64,000 nucleotides of DNA. Source: Gnomoniopsis sp. IMI 355080. Taxonomy: Eukaryota; Ascomycota; Sordariomycetes; Diaporthales; Gnomoniaceae. Made by a program: the position numbers and the translations under genes. Shown here piece after piece: positions 35,014 to 44,913 of this stretch; position 1 is the first letter of the stretch; each line of letters begins with the position of its first letter. Below the pieces are notes generated by a model. The model had not been told where the DNA came from and did not search any database. It saw nothing but the letters and a program-made list of their open reading frames with translations. The DNA lies in assembly GCA_027946555.1 (NCBI GenBank), contig JAPEVC010000081.1:62001-126000 (forward strand), read 5' to 3'.

Positions 35014-36252
35014 GAAGGTTGTCCAAGCTTGCGGTCTGGCCCCTGGGGTACAAGCAGGAATGGGACCGGTAGCGAGCTTTAGTCTAAGCTGTGCCCCAAT
35101 ATACTTGTCATGCTGCTGACCTCGTGCAGCTGCTGGCTTTGCTATTGAGATGTGCGCCTTGGCCAGCGACGAGGAGGGGCAAGTGGGAGGCATCAAGGCA
35201 TCGACACCAGGGCTTGGATTCGGAGGGAAGGCCGGAGGGAAAGAAGAATGTACAGTATAAGAAAAGAGTGGGTGTGCAAGCAGTCCTGTGGTCCAACGTC
35301 GTGATGCAGGAGAAAGGACCTTGGTGGCAGAAGATACTGTTGGATAGTGGAAGTGAAGATCGGAGAAAAAAAGAAAAAAGCTATTGTTATGGCGCAATCA
35401 ATGGTGGTCGGGACTTGAGTTGGACATCATTCGGCCAGGCTTGCATCCTGTCTGGTCCCTGTCGCCGTTGAGGGCCTCCATCCTGCCACTTGGAGGTAAG
35501 TAGCTACTATGTTCAACGCTTTGAAACATGCTGGGACACATAGGTCCCGTCCCTTTCTGAACAACAAGACTCGGGCCAGCATAGCACCAGAAGGTACACT
35601 GAGTATTGTATTGTATACTATGCAACAAAAGCAGTCTCTTCTCAATGACCATCTCGGTCCTCATGGACAAGGCAACAAGCCAAACTTTGTTTCTAACTTC
35701 AGTCCAGATCTGGTGTAGCACCACATGCATCCTCAATACCACGTCACCCCGGATTCCAACAAAGACATGAGGTACCTGGCTGCCCTGCTGCCCAGGCAGT
35801 ACGGATACTCCCTACTCCAGCAAGCCACTGAGCTTCGCCAGATTTGAATGGCAGGTGGGGGCTTCGGAGAATGGAGGGGCGCGGCCAGGTAATATCCGCA
35901 GGCTCGGGACCAGCCGCCAGGGCCTGGCAGCCCTGGCTCGTGGCGTGGCGCGGCGTTCCCGCAGCTTGGGGAGGCAAATTAAATGCATGACGACTTGCCA
36001 TATCGAGAACTTTCACTAACGAATGCTTCTCCATTTCCAGTCAGCCGGCTCAGCTCAGTTCAACACCACACTCCCTTATTCTCCTGTATATTGGATAGTG
36101 TCTGTATAACGCGCTCCCTTCCCTCCACTCTCAGCTGGCCGTATTACCACGGTTGCTGCTCATAGTCTCTGTGTGCCAGTCCCCATGCCAGTCTACAGTG
36201 CCTGGCCTATGTTATAGAAAGGAAACGGGCAAGAAGGGCCACCGCTAGGGAG
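35014..36252. promoter_or_regulatory. Divergent intergenic region, 1.2 kb
   Basis: Between the starts of the CDF transporter (-) and the sirtuin (+). No gene is seen. It contains the promoters of both and possible leader sequence of the transporter. Confidence 0.45.
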
Positions 36253-37464
36253 ATGATGAAGAAACCGCTTCTGCGCATCCCATACACAGCGGAATTCTCA
36301 CCACCAACCATCATCCCCGCATCCGCCAGTACCCTCGCAGGTGCCGTCAGCGCCCTGCACAACTTCCTGACCTCACCACTACCATCCAAGAAGGGTCTGA
36401 AATCTGACAGCACGCTGGTCTTGTCAGGAGCCGGTCTTTCTGTGGCATCTGGACTGGCAGATTACAGAGGCCAGAACGGCACGTATCGTCTCAATAAGAC
36501 TTATAGGCCAATCTATTACCATGAATTCCTGAGTTCACACGAGGCGAGGAAACGGTATTGGGCACGGTCATTTCTGGGCTGGACGACATTGCACAAGGCG
36601 AAACCAAATGCTGGTCACTTTGCGGTGCGAGACTTGGGACGTCTTGGAAACGTTGCGAGAGTCATCACGCAGAACGTTGATTCTTTTCATCCCCGGGCGC
36701 ACCCTGAGATTCCTACGCTTGAGCTGCATGGCTATCTAAGGAGTCTGGTGTGCACCTCTTGTCACAGCGAATTTTCGCGAGAAGCATTTCAGGAGGAGCT
36801 GAAGAGGCTGAACCCTGCCTGGGCTGCGTTCCTACTCGAAGCCCTTGCAAGTGGCGCGCTGGACACCGAAAACCCGACGGAGAGGAGGGCCTTGGGCATC
36901 AAAACGAATCCAGATGGTGACGTGGATTTACCAGATGCGCCGTATACGACCTTCAGATACCCGGCTTGCCAGAAATGTCTGAAAAGCCCGCCTGTCGCAC
37001 CAGATGGAACCCAGCATAAAGTCGAAATCGATCAAGACGGCGCATGGGCACCGCCCAGCTCCGCAGGGATCCTGAAGCCTGCTGTCATCATGTTTGGTGA
37101 GAGCATACCAGCCAAGGTGAAGATAGCTGCGGAGGAAGCCGTTGATGAAGCAGGCAGATTGCTTGTGCTAGCTACCTCTCTCGCGACATATTCAGCCTGG
37201 CGGCTGGCCAAGCGGGCCAAGGACCGGGGTATACCGCTAGCCATTGTGAACATGGGCGGCGTGAGAGGAGAAGACGTCTTGCTAGCCGATTTGCATGATG
37301 GTCAGAGTGGAGAAGAGGGCCTGAGAATAGACTTGTCGACGGAGGAGCTGCTCCCAGAACTGATTAGAGCATTGCGGCGGACATCTCCCGAATCCGAGGT
37401 TGCATTTGAGGCTGCGCGTCTAGACAAGAATGGCGCTGGCGTATTCAGGGATATGTTGTCTTGA
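36253..37464 (+). CDS. Sirtuin, class II (SIRT4-like) NAD-dependent deacylase
   Basis: One exon, 403 residues. Sirtuin motifs in order: GAGLSVASGLADYRG (59-73), TQNVDSFH (139-146), the catalytic His in LELHG (about 159), a zinc ribbon CTSC (167/170) with CQKC (239/242), and KPAVIMFGESIP. The NVDSFHPRAHP and LELHG stretch is like SIRT4-type enzymes. The family removes acyl groups from lysines or transfers ADP-ribose using NAD. The N-terminus is rich in hydroxylated residues but not a clear presequence, so mitochondrial location is only likely. About 65 residues lie between the two zinc CxxC pairs, longer than usual. The first two codons are both ATG. It ends 52 bp from the oppositely oriented neighbour. 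Confidence 0.9.
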   Translation: MMKKPLLRIPYTAEFSPPTIIPASASTLAGAVSALHNFLTSPLPSKKGLKSDSTLVLSGAGLSVASGLADYRGQNGTYRLNKTYRPIYYHEFLSSHEARKRYWARSFLGWTTLHKAKPNAGHFAVRDLGRLGNVARVITQNVDSFHPRAHPEIPTLELHGYLRSLVCTSCHSEFSREAFQEELKRLNPAWAAFLLEALASGALDTENPTERRALGIKTNPDGDVDLPDAPYTTFRYPACQKCLKSPPVAPDGTQHKVEIDQDGAWAPPSSAGILKPAVIMFGESIPAKVKIAAEEAVDEAGRLLVLATSLATYSAWRLAKRAKDRGIPLAIVNMGGVRGEDVLLADLHDGQSGEEGLRIDLSTEELLPELIRALRRTSPESEVAFEAARLDKNGAGVFRDMLS

Positions 37465-37516
37465 TAGATCTATACAGGTGCATAGAATCTAGGTATTGCA
37501 TAGCGGGAATTCAACC

Positions 37517-38198
37517 TCAGAAGAAATATGCCGAGCGCCCCTTGGGCTGCTCCTGTGCGGGAGCCGAGTCTCCTGGTGGCTCTGGGGCCGAGACGGCCTT
37601 CGCAGTTTGCCGTGATGATGTAGATGTTTTTGGCTTGTCCTGTTTCTTCTGATTCCTAGTCGCAGCATCCCTTTCGATCTCGTCCATCACTGTTGCGCAT
37701 GTCAGCACCTCGTTCGAGATTCCATCCACCTCGACTCAACTCACCCTCTTCCCAAATACCCTCTTTCTCTGGGTCACCAGTACCCAATACCTCATCAACA
37801 TCGACCTCCTCTTCGTTCTGGAGCCTCTCGATAACCTCACGCAGCAGCCCAATGCGCACCTCGGACCTCCTCGTGTGCGCATCAAAGCTTTTGCGCAGCG
37901 TGATCATCTGGATCGACGTGGATCCAATCAGAAGGAACATCCAGATGAAGAATGTCGCCGGATTCCATTTCTTCGACAGCCAGGACTGCTTCGGAGCCGC
38001 CGGGTCGCGTACGGGCCTATTCTCGCGTCTCAAGGGCTTCGGGATTAGGGATTTCCAAAACGAGGTTTCAGCGATGCGAGGGACGTTCGACGCGGCGCGT
38101 GCCGTTGTTCGAGTTGTGAGGAGGCTGTACTGGGTTTGTCGCAAGGACCTAAGAACACCTGGAGATTGAACCAATCTTTTCCCTGCTAGGCGCTCCAT
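37517..38198 (-). CDS. Single-pass mitochondrial protein of unknown function
   Basis: Two exons on the minus strand (37745-38198, 37517-37689; 55-nt intron) give 208 residues. The first 45 residues are basic and Ser/Thr-rich (RLVQSPGVLRSLRQTQYSLL), typical of a mitochondrial targeting sequence. One membrane segment (about 80-100, NPATFFIWMFLLIGSTSIQM) is followed by a helical, increasingly acidic domain (VRIGLLREVIERLQNEEEVD) and a Lys/Pro/Ser-rich tail. The overall form fits a fungal inner-membrane protein family; Pfam DUF5321 is my best memory of it, unverified. It shares a 304-bp divergent promoter with separase. Confidence 0.82.
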
Positions 38199-38502
38199 GA
38201 TTGCTCGGTGCTTTCTGCTGTGATAAAATGTAGGCGAGGGGAAGCTTTTTCCAAAATCAGAATTGCATTGGAGAGACGCTGCCATCCCGGACCCCTGTTC
38301 TCGGCCGTTGCTCTGGTAACCTTCCCGCCCAGCCTCCATCAAAGAAACTCAAGTTCAACATCAACTCAACCTCAAATCGACAATTGCATAGCCAGCTCAG
38401 CCAAAAATATGCTTCTTTGCCTACAAGAAGTCCAATACTGACTTTCATCCATGGCCATGATATGATTAATAATCATCCACACTCAACTTTACAGAGTTTC
38501 AT
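38199..38502. promoter_or_regulatory. Shared divergent promoter, mitochondrial protein / separase
   Basis: 304 bp between start codons. The half near separase is A/T-rich (ATGATTAATAATCATCC near 38461). No cell-cycle box such as MCB can be named with confidence. Confidence 0.5.
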
Positions 38503-41500
38503 ATGGCATCGCTCCGAGAACAGGCAGAGACTGTCAAGGCCGCTGTTGCTTCAGTAGCAACATGCACTCCAGCAACCACAGTCCTGTTGAAAGAGCTTCT
38601 GCTATCAAGAGAAACTGATATCTCCTCAACAGCTGCAAAAGACTCGAAATCATCAAAAAATCCTCGAACAACAAAGACGAAGCAAAATGGACCAACTTCA
38701 AGAACCAAGAAGGCGGAAGCGGGGGACAAGCCGGAATTGTCTGAGAAAGAGAAGGCATTGCTGGCATCATACGTGGTGAATGCGACTCTCAAGTCCCTTG
38801 GCGACGCGTCAAAGGTCGCCCCACCACCCACTCCAAAGAAATCGGCAGCAGGAGAGGACGATCTGGTGCCGGCAACAGCGAAGAGGCGCATCCGGAGATC
38901 CAATTCGGCACCTATGACCCCGATGCAGCCGCGGTCCATTAACCGAGTATCGACGTCGCCCGAGGTGTTGAAGAAGCCAATACTAAAACCTGCCCCAAAT
39001 GCCTCAACTGGTTGCTTATCGACGGTCGAATGTGCCCGCGTCGCATTTGCAGCACTGCGGTCTCTTCAGTCTGCAAGCAAGGTCACTCTACCAGAGCTTC
39101 AGCTTGAGGCTGGAATGTCCTCTCTGGTGGGACGACTGATCAGCTTGGGACTCATGGAGCACGCGTTAAAGGAATTACGACTATTGAAAAGGAGACTGGA
39201 CGAGCTTGTTGCGGTCAAGGGCAAGGCAACGAAGTCTGCTCCGAGCACGTTGAGCCTCGCGGAAATTATGGACTTCCCCGACAACAAGGTTTCAACGCAG
39301 GTTTCCAATTTGATGATTACAACTCAAATTCACGTTTTGCGAATACTTTCCACTTTGAAAAGGCCCAAGGATATCGAAGCTGCGCTGCCATTTCTCCGAA
39401 CAAGCAATAAGTCATCTCCGGTCAACCTGCTCATCCTGTCAGGGAGATCGAGTGCGGCAGAAGCCACAAAAGTGGCACGACAGTTGGAGACAGTTTCGCA
39501 ACTTCTGCTGACACTTGCGCCCAGCATATCGGCCGCGGAGGATGAGGCGGCCACTGCGTCCAGTCTCAGTCTAAGCCCTTCGTCCGCACTTGAGTTACAG
39601 ACAATCGCCCTGTATACTCGTCTTTGCTGGTGGAAAATGGCTGGTCACAAAGCTGACGTTGATAAAGACATATTTTCGCCATTCTCCAAATGTCTCGCAG
39701 CATACGTCCGTCGATCCTCGAAAACGGAGCACTCCATCTACAAGACTGGTCTCACCGCCTTCAACAGCATTCATAGTCAGGCTTTGGAACAGAACCTCAA
39801 GGCCTCGGAGTCTTCGAAATCACCATTGGCTAGCGTCTATCATATGTTAGGGAAATTGGCCCGGGAATCAGGATACCACAGCGAGGCGGCATCATGGATC
39901 GAGAAACTCAGTGGAATGATCGACCGGAGCCGGGACTCAGCAGCAAAGTGCTTCTCTACATCAGCACTTTTACTGGCCCACAGACTGCGCATAGCCTGTA
40001 CATATCCATCGCAGGATACCCTACTGAAAGAGGTGCTAGACGGACTTCAAGGTTCACTTCGAGGAGACAGCAACGAGCTTGACGAACTTCTGGAGAGTCT
40101 TGTCATGGTCCGCAAGTCGGCCACACTCATCTTGGTGGGACAAGTGACTGATGAAGAAGGGAAGAAGTACGGGGCTTCCAAAGAGTTGACGGAACTTTTG
40201 GAGGCTTTCATCCTCCGGGTTCCCCGGTTTTGCCTTCGCTGGCTTGGAAATCGACCATCCTCTACGGATAGCACCAAGGAGGTCATTCGGTTCGAGCAAC
40301 GACGCACCGTAGTGAGTGGATTCGCTTCGCAAGTATTGGACTCGGCCTTCATGTTGGCCAAAACTACTATCGACGAGAAACGATCCACTTGGGAAAAGCT
40401 CGATCAGCTTCTCCAAGATTGTCTCAACCTCCTGGACAACCTCGGCCCTATCGGCTCTGTTGACTCGTCATACTATGCCAAGATTTCACACCTCTACTAT
40501 ATGCAGCATGCCATATTCATTGCTGCTGAACCAAGGCCCGTCAAGGGTGGGACCACCTTTGCCTACGCCTTGAAAGCATTGCGTCGATCGATTGACTGCG
40601 TCAAGCACCGACCAAGTAAGGAAAAGGAGAAAGCGCAACTCCACTTCAAACTGGAAAGGATCAGCGAGTTATACAAAACCGCCGGTAGGACCGATCACGC
40701 GCTTGCGTCGTTGCAGACCTTAAGAGACAGCCTCATCGAAGACGGTGTCCTTGCAGCTGTGGCTGAAGCTCTGAAGACTCAACCGCCTCGAAGAGCATGG
40801 GCTTTGACCCCACCTACCGAGTCACTCTCATGGTCAATACGTGCAATCGCTCGACTTGAGAAGATGTGGATCGACTGGACCACTCACCTGGACGAGCCGG
40901 AACGACTTGCTGCGTTGGAACTTGGTCTTGAATGCGCCATTTCCAAGCAAGGGGCATTAGGCATCAATCCATGGGATCCTGTTGTTCGAGTTCTCTTGGA
41001 CGCCTGTCCAATTAAGCATTATCCTGTGCGACGTTTGAGAATCCTGCTAAGACTATTGGTCGCCAATACAGGGAACGAAGAGCGTATTGAGACAATCCAA
41101 TCCCAAATTATAGATCTTTTGTCAGGTGATGAGCAAGCCAGCTTGGGAGAGGATGCTGGCTTGGAGGTCTGCCTTCCACATTTCAAGGCCTTATCAGCTT
41201 CAATGATCGCCCTTGCTCGACCCTCACCAGATTACGTTCAACTGGCGAAGTCAATCTCAACTTGGCGAGCCATCCTTGACAGCTCCATAGAGTCAGCCGA
41301 TCTTGATCAACGGATTGATGATTTGCCTGGTCTCCTGGAGCACCTCCAGTCTGTCGCAGACCATGCTCGGCTGTCCAACCATAATGCTCTGCTTCTAACA
41401 ACTTTGCAATTGGCGGCTGATTTTAGTCGCAAGTCAACAGAGCTTGATCCTCCCCTGAATTTGCAGATCTCAGCGGCCCTCGCCTTGCAACTCACCAATG

Positions 41501-44500
41501 TTGGTCAGTCTGCAAATGCGGCCGCAGTCCTGGAGCAGGCTCAGCAGTCTTTCGAAAGAGCTCAATCCCGATCCAATGAGGACCTGGTCCGCTTCCAACT
41601 CTCACGTGCTGAATACTATGTCAACATTGGAAACATCGACAAAGCAGCTGAGGTGCTCCATGAGGCAAAAGAAGACGGCTCGGCCATCAAGCTATCTCCG
41701 CGCTCGAGACCGCACAGGTTGATGATGGCTCAAGCCTCATTTCTTTATTCCGCTGTCGCCCTTGGCCGGGGAGATGCTCCTTGTGCCCTGTCGCATGGGA
41801 GAAATGGCGCTCGCATCTTGTTCACAGAATGGGGACGGCTGGAGCAACAATTGAAGCCGGCCTCGCCGGATCATTCTGCGGTGTCAGAGGACGACTCTGG
41901 GATAAAGCTGGACGTCAGCATGAGCGAGGCAGTTGAGAAAGACAGGAACATGGCACCCAAAATCTCCGGACCCGAAGCGTGGAAGCTCGCTCATCCAGTC
42001 GTGACGGGTATGCTCTTCCTTTCGAACACCTATGCACACCTTGGGATGTACCAAGAGACGGTCTACTATGCCGAACAGGCACAAAAGGTAGCTCAGATCA
42101 CTGGATCGGAAGCATGTTTGGCTGAATGCGATGCCTGGATGTCTTGTATCTCAGCTAGAGCGGGCAAGCTTGACGATGCACTCAAGTATCTGAGCGAGGT
42201 GACGCCCAGGCTCAACGGGGCCGAATACTCCAGCAAGCTTGTCAGTCTTTGTTGTCAACTGAGTAATGTCTACCGAGAAGCCAGAGACTTCAAATCAGAG
42301 GATAGCTTGCTGGAGTCAGCAGATGAAATGGTGAAGCGCATGGCAGGTCTTGACGTGAGCATAGCCCGAGCCTCCGAGTTACACCAGTCCGCTGTAGTAA
42401 AGAAATCGACGAGAACGACCACCCAGACGAAATCTGCAGCAAATACAAGCAAAACTAGGCTTCCCGCTCCCAAGGCTCCGACTCGCAGAACCCTGGTTAC
42501 AAGTAATGCTCCAAAGAAGGTCGTAACAGCGAAAACGACACAGGCACCGGTAAGCGTCGTGGAACCGGAAGATGCTCACTTGCTCTCCTTGATGGGCTCG
42601 GTCTTGGTTGAGAAGGCTGCCTCCATGATACATCGAAAAGACTGGATTGGCGCTTGGCAGTTGCTTCAAGAGGCTCGCCAGTCATCACAATTGGCCTCAA
42701 ATGTCTTGACCGAGCTCGTTGCGACAGCCAGCTCACTATTAGGTCAAAGTATGGACCAGATGGCAAGGGATGCTGTCTACTCCGTGATTCAGGAGTCTAC
42801 TTTGTCTTTTCCGTCTGTTCACAGTGGCACGAACCTCGATAAGGGGGACCGATTCTCTATGATGAAGGCCTCGCCGCCGAGACAACTGGGTCCTGTCCCT
42901 CGGGACGTGACACAGTCACCATCCGAAGGGTACCTTGAAAATCTGCGTGAGGCGCGAGAATGTCTTCTAGAAGCACACTCGATGGCCTCAGTCTTGGGCG
43001 ACGGCAGAGAGGTTCACAGGATTCTCGGCATGTTGCAGACCGTGGTCATCTTGCTGTCTGCTGCCTCGTCATCGTCTAGGAAGACAGGCGTCATCGGCCA
43101 CCCAGGATATGCGACGTGTTCCGTAGAGATGGCACGAAACTTGATCTGGCGGAGAGAAGTCAAAGCGCTCATCTGCGAGAAGACTTCTGGCAGGGTTGGA
43201 CTTGAGTGGCCCGAGGAAAGCAGTTCCTCAGAAACCCGTCGCACAAGCCTGAGTCCGGTCATCGACATCACAAGGTTCCAACGGGAATACATCGACATCA
43301 TCCCGGAGCATTGGAGTGCTATATCCATATCTCTCAGCGACAGCAAGCATGATCTTTGTATCTCGAAGCTCCAGGCTGGTCAAAGCCCCTTCGTCATCCG
43401 GCTACCCCTAGAGCGGGCCACCTCCCGAGACGCTGACAGTGAGGTTTTCAACTTTCAAGAAGGCCGCGCTGAGTTGCTCGAAATCATCAAGCGGGCGAAC
43501 GCAACTTGCCACGATAAGCGTGACTTTTCGGTCAAGGGTGCAAAGACGGCTTGGTGGCAGGAACGGAATGCTCTGGATGTACAAATGAAGGAACTCCTTG
43601 AGAAAATCGAGTCGATCTGGCTAGGGGGGTTCAGGGGCATCTTCTCCCAACATCAGAGACATCCTCAGCTATTTGCCAAGTTTCAGAAGAACTTCCAGAA
43701 TATTCTCGACAAGCATTTGCCATCGCGACGTCAGGTCCGCGGCAAAAAGACGAGCAAGTCAGCGACCAAAGTCTCACTCGACACCAGGATTCTGGAGCTC
43801 TTCCTTGGACTAGGAGATGCATCGGATGAAGGATGCGACTTCGATGAGATGCTGAATGACCTGCTCTACTTCGTTGTGGACATTCTGCAATTCAACGGGG
43901 AGCGCAACGCCTACGACGAGATCGATTTCGACACCATGGTCGTGGAAACTCTTGATTCTCTGCACTCATACCACGCAGACGCGAACAATCTTGAGGCGAC
44001 CAAGTCCTGCGGTCATACAATTCTTGTGCTGGACAAGGCATTACATACGTTCCCTTGGGAGTCCATGCCATGCTTACAAGGGCTGTCTGTCTCTCGCGTG
44101 CCCTCACTGGCTTGTCTTCGCAGGTTGATTCTTGAACAGCGACCATCTTCCCAAGACGCACCGATTAGGGACAATCGAGACGGGCATCACGTTTCTATCA
44201 ACAACGGCACATATCTCCTCAACCCCAGCGGCGATCTCAAGGCCACCCAGGACACTTTCGAAGCGCCCCTTTCCTCTTCTCTCAGCTCTTCGTGGAAACG
44301 CATTGAGAACAAAGCACCCACTGAAGCGGAGTTTGAGAACGCACTTGCCAGCTCCGATATCCTCCTCTACATGGGCCACGGCGGCGGCGCGCAGTATATC
44401 CGCAACCGCCAAATCCGTCGTCTCGACAAATGCCGCGCCACCACGCTGCTCATGGGCTGCAGCTCAGCCAGCCTCAACGATGTTGGTGATTTCGAGGTCT

Positions 44501-44913
44501 ACGGCTTGGTCTGGAGCTATATGTTGGCGGGATGTCCCGCAGTCGTGGGCACATTGTGGGATGTTACCGATAAGGATATCGATCTGTACACCGGTCAATT
44601 GTATGAGGAGTGGGGCATCATCAAAAGGGGTACGTTTGGGACTCCTGTGGCCAGGAAAGATGCGAAGGCCAAGGCTGGTGACGAGAGTAGCACTAAGAGG
44701 GACAGGTCGGTTTCGCGGAAGAGGACCGCGCCCGAAGGAGCAGAAGGAGAGGGTCACACAGCTTGCGAGTACGGCGACGCGTCCCTACCCGAAGCGGTGG
44801 CCCGCGCAAAGAACAGCGGCGTCTGCAAGTTCAAGTACCTCAACGCAGGCGCCGTCTGTGTCTATGGCATTCCGGTGTATGTTGACCGCCACAGGGAAGG
44901 CCGGGTGGTATGA
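38503..44913 (+). CDS. ESP1: Separase (peptidase C50)
   Basis: A single uninterrupted exon of 2136 residues. Separase cuts the Scc1 cohesin subunit at anaphase and so releases sister chromatids; securin holds it inactive until then. The first 1500 residues form a helical-repeat region with low-complexity basic segments (around 50-165 and 1300-1350). The protease domain is C-terminal: SDILLYMGHGGGAQYI carries the catalytic His (about 1959), and TTLLMGCSSASL the catalytic Cys (about 1986), followed by GLVWSYMLAGCPAVVGTLWD. After the catalytic core a charged insert (about 2045-2085, KDAKAKAGDESSTKRDRSVS) interrupts the conserved C-terminus, which resumes as ARAKNSGVCKFKYLNAGAVC. The length is usual for ascomycete separases (BimB/Cut1). 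Confidence 0.97.
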   Translation: MASLREQAETVKAAVASVATCTPATTVLLKELLLSRETDISSTAAKDSKSSKNPRTTKTKQNGPTSRTKKAEAGDKPELSEKEKALLASYVVNATLKSLGDASKVAPPPTPKKSAAGEDDLVPATAKRRIRRSNSAPMTPMQPRSINRVSTSPEVLKKPILKPAPNASTGCLSTVECARVAFAALRSLQSASKVTLPELQLEAGMSSLVGRLISLGLMEHALKELRLLKRRLDELVAVKGKATKSAPSTLSLAEIMDFPDNKVSTQVSNLMITTQIHVLRILSTLKRPKDIEAALPFLRTSNKSSPVNLLILSGRSSAAEATKVARQLETVSQLLLTLAPSISAAEDEAATASSLSLSPSSALELQTIALYTRLCWWKMAGHKADVDKDIFSPFSKCLAAYVRRSSKTEHSIYKTGLTAFNSIHSQALEQNLKASESSKSPLASVYHMLGKLARESGYHSEAASWIEKLSGMIDRSRDSAAKCFSTSALLLAHRLRIACTYPSQDTLLKEVLDGLQGSLRGDSNELDELLESLVMVRKSATLILVGQVTDEEGKKYGASKELTELLEAFILRVPRFCLRWLGNRPSSTDSTKEVIRFEQRRTVVSGFASQVLDSAFMLAKTTIDEKRSTWEKLDQLLQDCLNLLDNLGPIGSVDSSYYAKISHLYYMQHAIFIAAEPRPVKGGTTFAYALKALRRSIDCVKHRPSKEKEKAQLHFKLERISELYKTAGRTDHALASLQTLRDSLIEDGVLAAVAEALKTQPPRRAWALTPPTESLSWSIRAIARLEKMWIDWTTHLDEPERLAALELGLECAISKQGALGINPWDPVVRVLLDACPIKHYPVRRLRILLRLLVANTGNEERIETIQSQIIDLLSGDEQASLGEDAGLEVCLPHFKALSASMIALARPSPDYVQLAKSISTWRAILDSSIESADLDQRIDDLPGLLEHLQSVADHARLSNHNALLLTTLQLAADFSRKSTELDPPLNLQISAALALQLTNVGQSANAAAVLEQAQQSFERAQSRSNEDLVRFQLSRAEYYVNIGNIDKAAEVLHEAKEDGSAIKLSPRSRPHRLMMAQASFLYSAVALGRGDAPCALSHGRNGARILFTEWGRLEQQLKPASPDHSAVSEDDSGIKLDVSMSEAVEKDRNMAPKISGPEAWKLAHPVVTGMLFLSNTYAHLGMYQETVYYAEQAQKVAQITGSEACLAECDAWMSCISARAGKLDDALKYLSEVTPRLNGAEYSSKLVSLCCQLSNVYREARDFKSEDSLLESADEMVKRMAGLDVSIARASELHQSAVVKKSTRTTTQTKSAANTSKTRLPAPKAPTRRTLVTSNAPKKVVTAKTTQAPVSVVEPEDAHLLSLMGSVLVEKAASMIHRKDWIGAWQLLQEARQSSQLASNVLTELVATASSLLGQSMDQMARDAVYSVIQESTLSFPSVHSGTNLDKGDRFSMMKASPPRQLGPVPRDVTQSPSEGYLENLREARECLLEAHSMASVLGDGREVHRILGMLQTVVILLSAASSSSRKTGVIGHPGYATCSVEMARNLIWRREVKALICEKTSGRVGLEWPEESSSSETRRTSLSPVIDITRFQREYIDIIPEHWSAISISLSDSKHDLCISKLQAGQSPFVIRLPLERATSRDADSEVFNFQEGRAELLEIIKRANATCHDKRDFSVKGAKTAWWQERNALDVQMKELLEKIESIWLGGFRGIFSQHQRHPQLFAKFQKNFQNILDKHLPSRRQVRGKKTSKSATKVSLDTRILELFLGLGDASDEGCDFDEMLNDLLYFVVDILQFNGERNAYDEIDFDTMVVETLDSLHSYHADANNLEATKSCGHTILVLDKALHTFPWESMPCLQGLSVSRVPSLACLRRLILEQRPSSQDAPIRDNRDGHHVSINNGTYLLNPSGDLKATQDTFEAPLSSSLSSSWKRIENKAPTEAEFENALASSDILLYMGHGGGAQYIRNRQIRRLDKCRATTLLMGCSSASLNDVGDFEVYGLVWSYMLAGCPAVVGTLWDVTDKDIDLYTGQLYEEWGIIKRGTFGTPVARKDAKAKAGDESSTKRDRSVSRKRTAPEGAEGEGHTACEYGDASLPEAVARAKNSGVCKFKYLNAGAVCVYGIPVYVDRHREGRVV

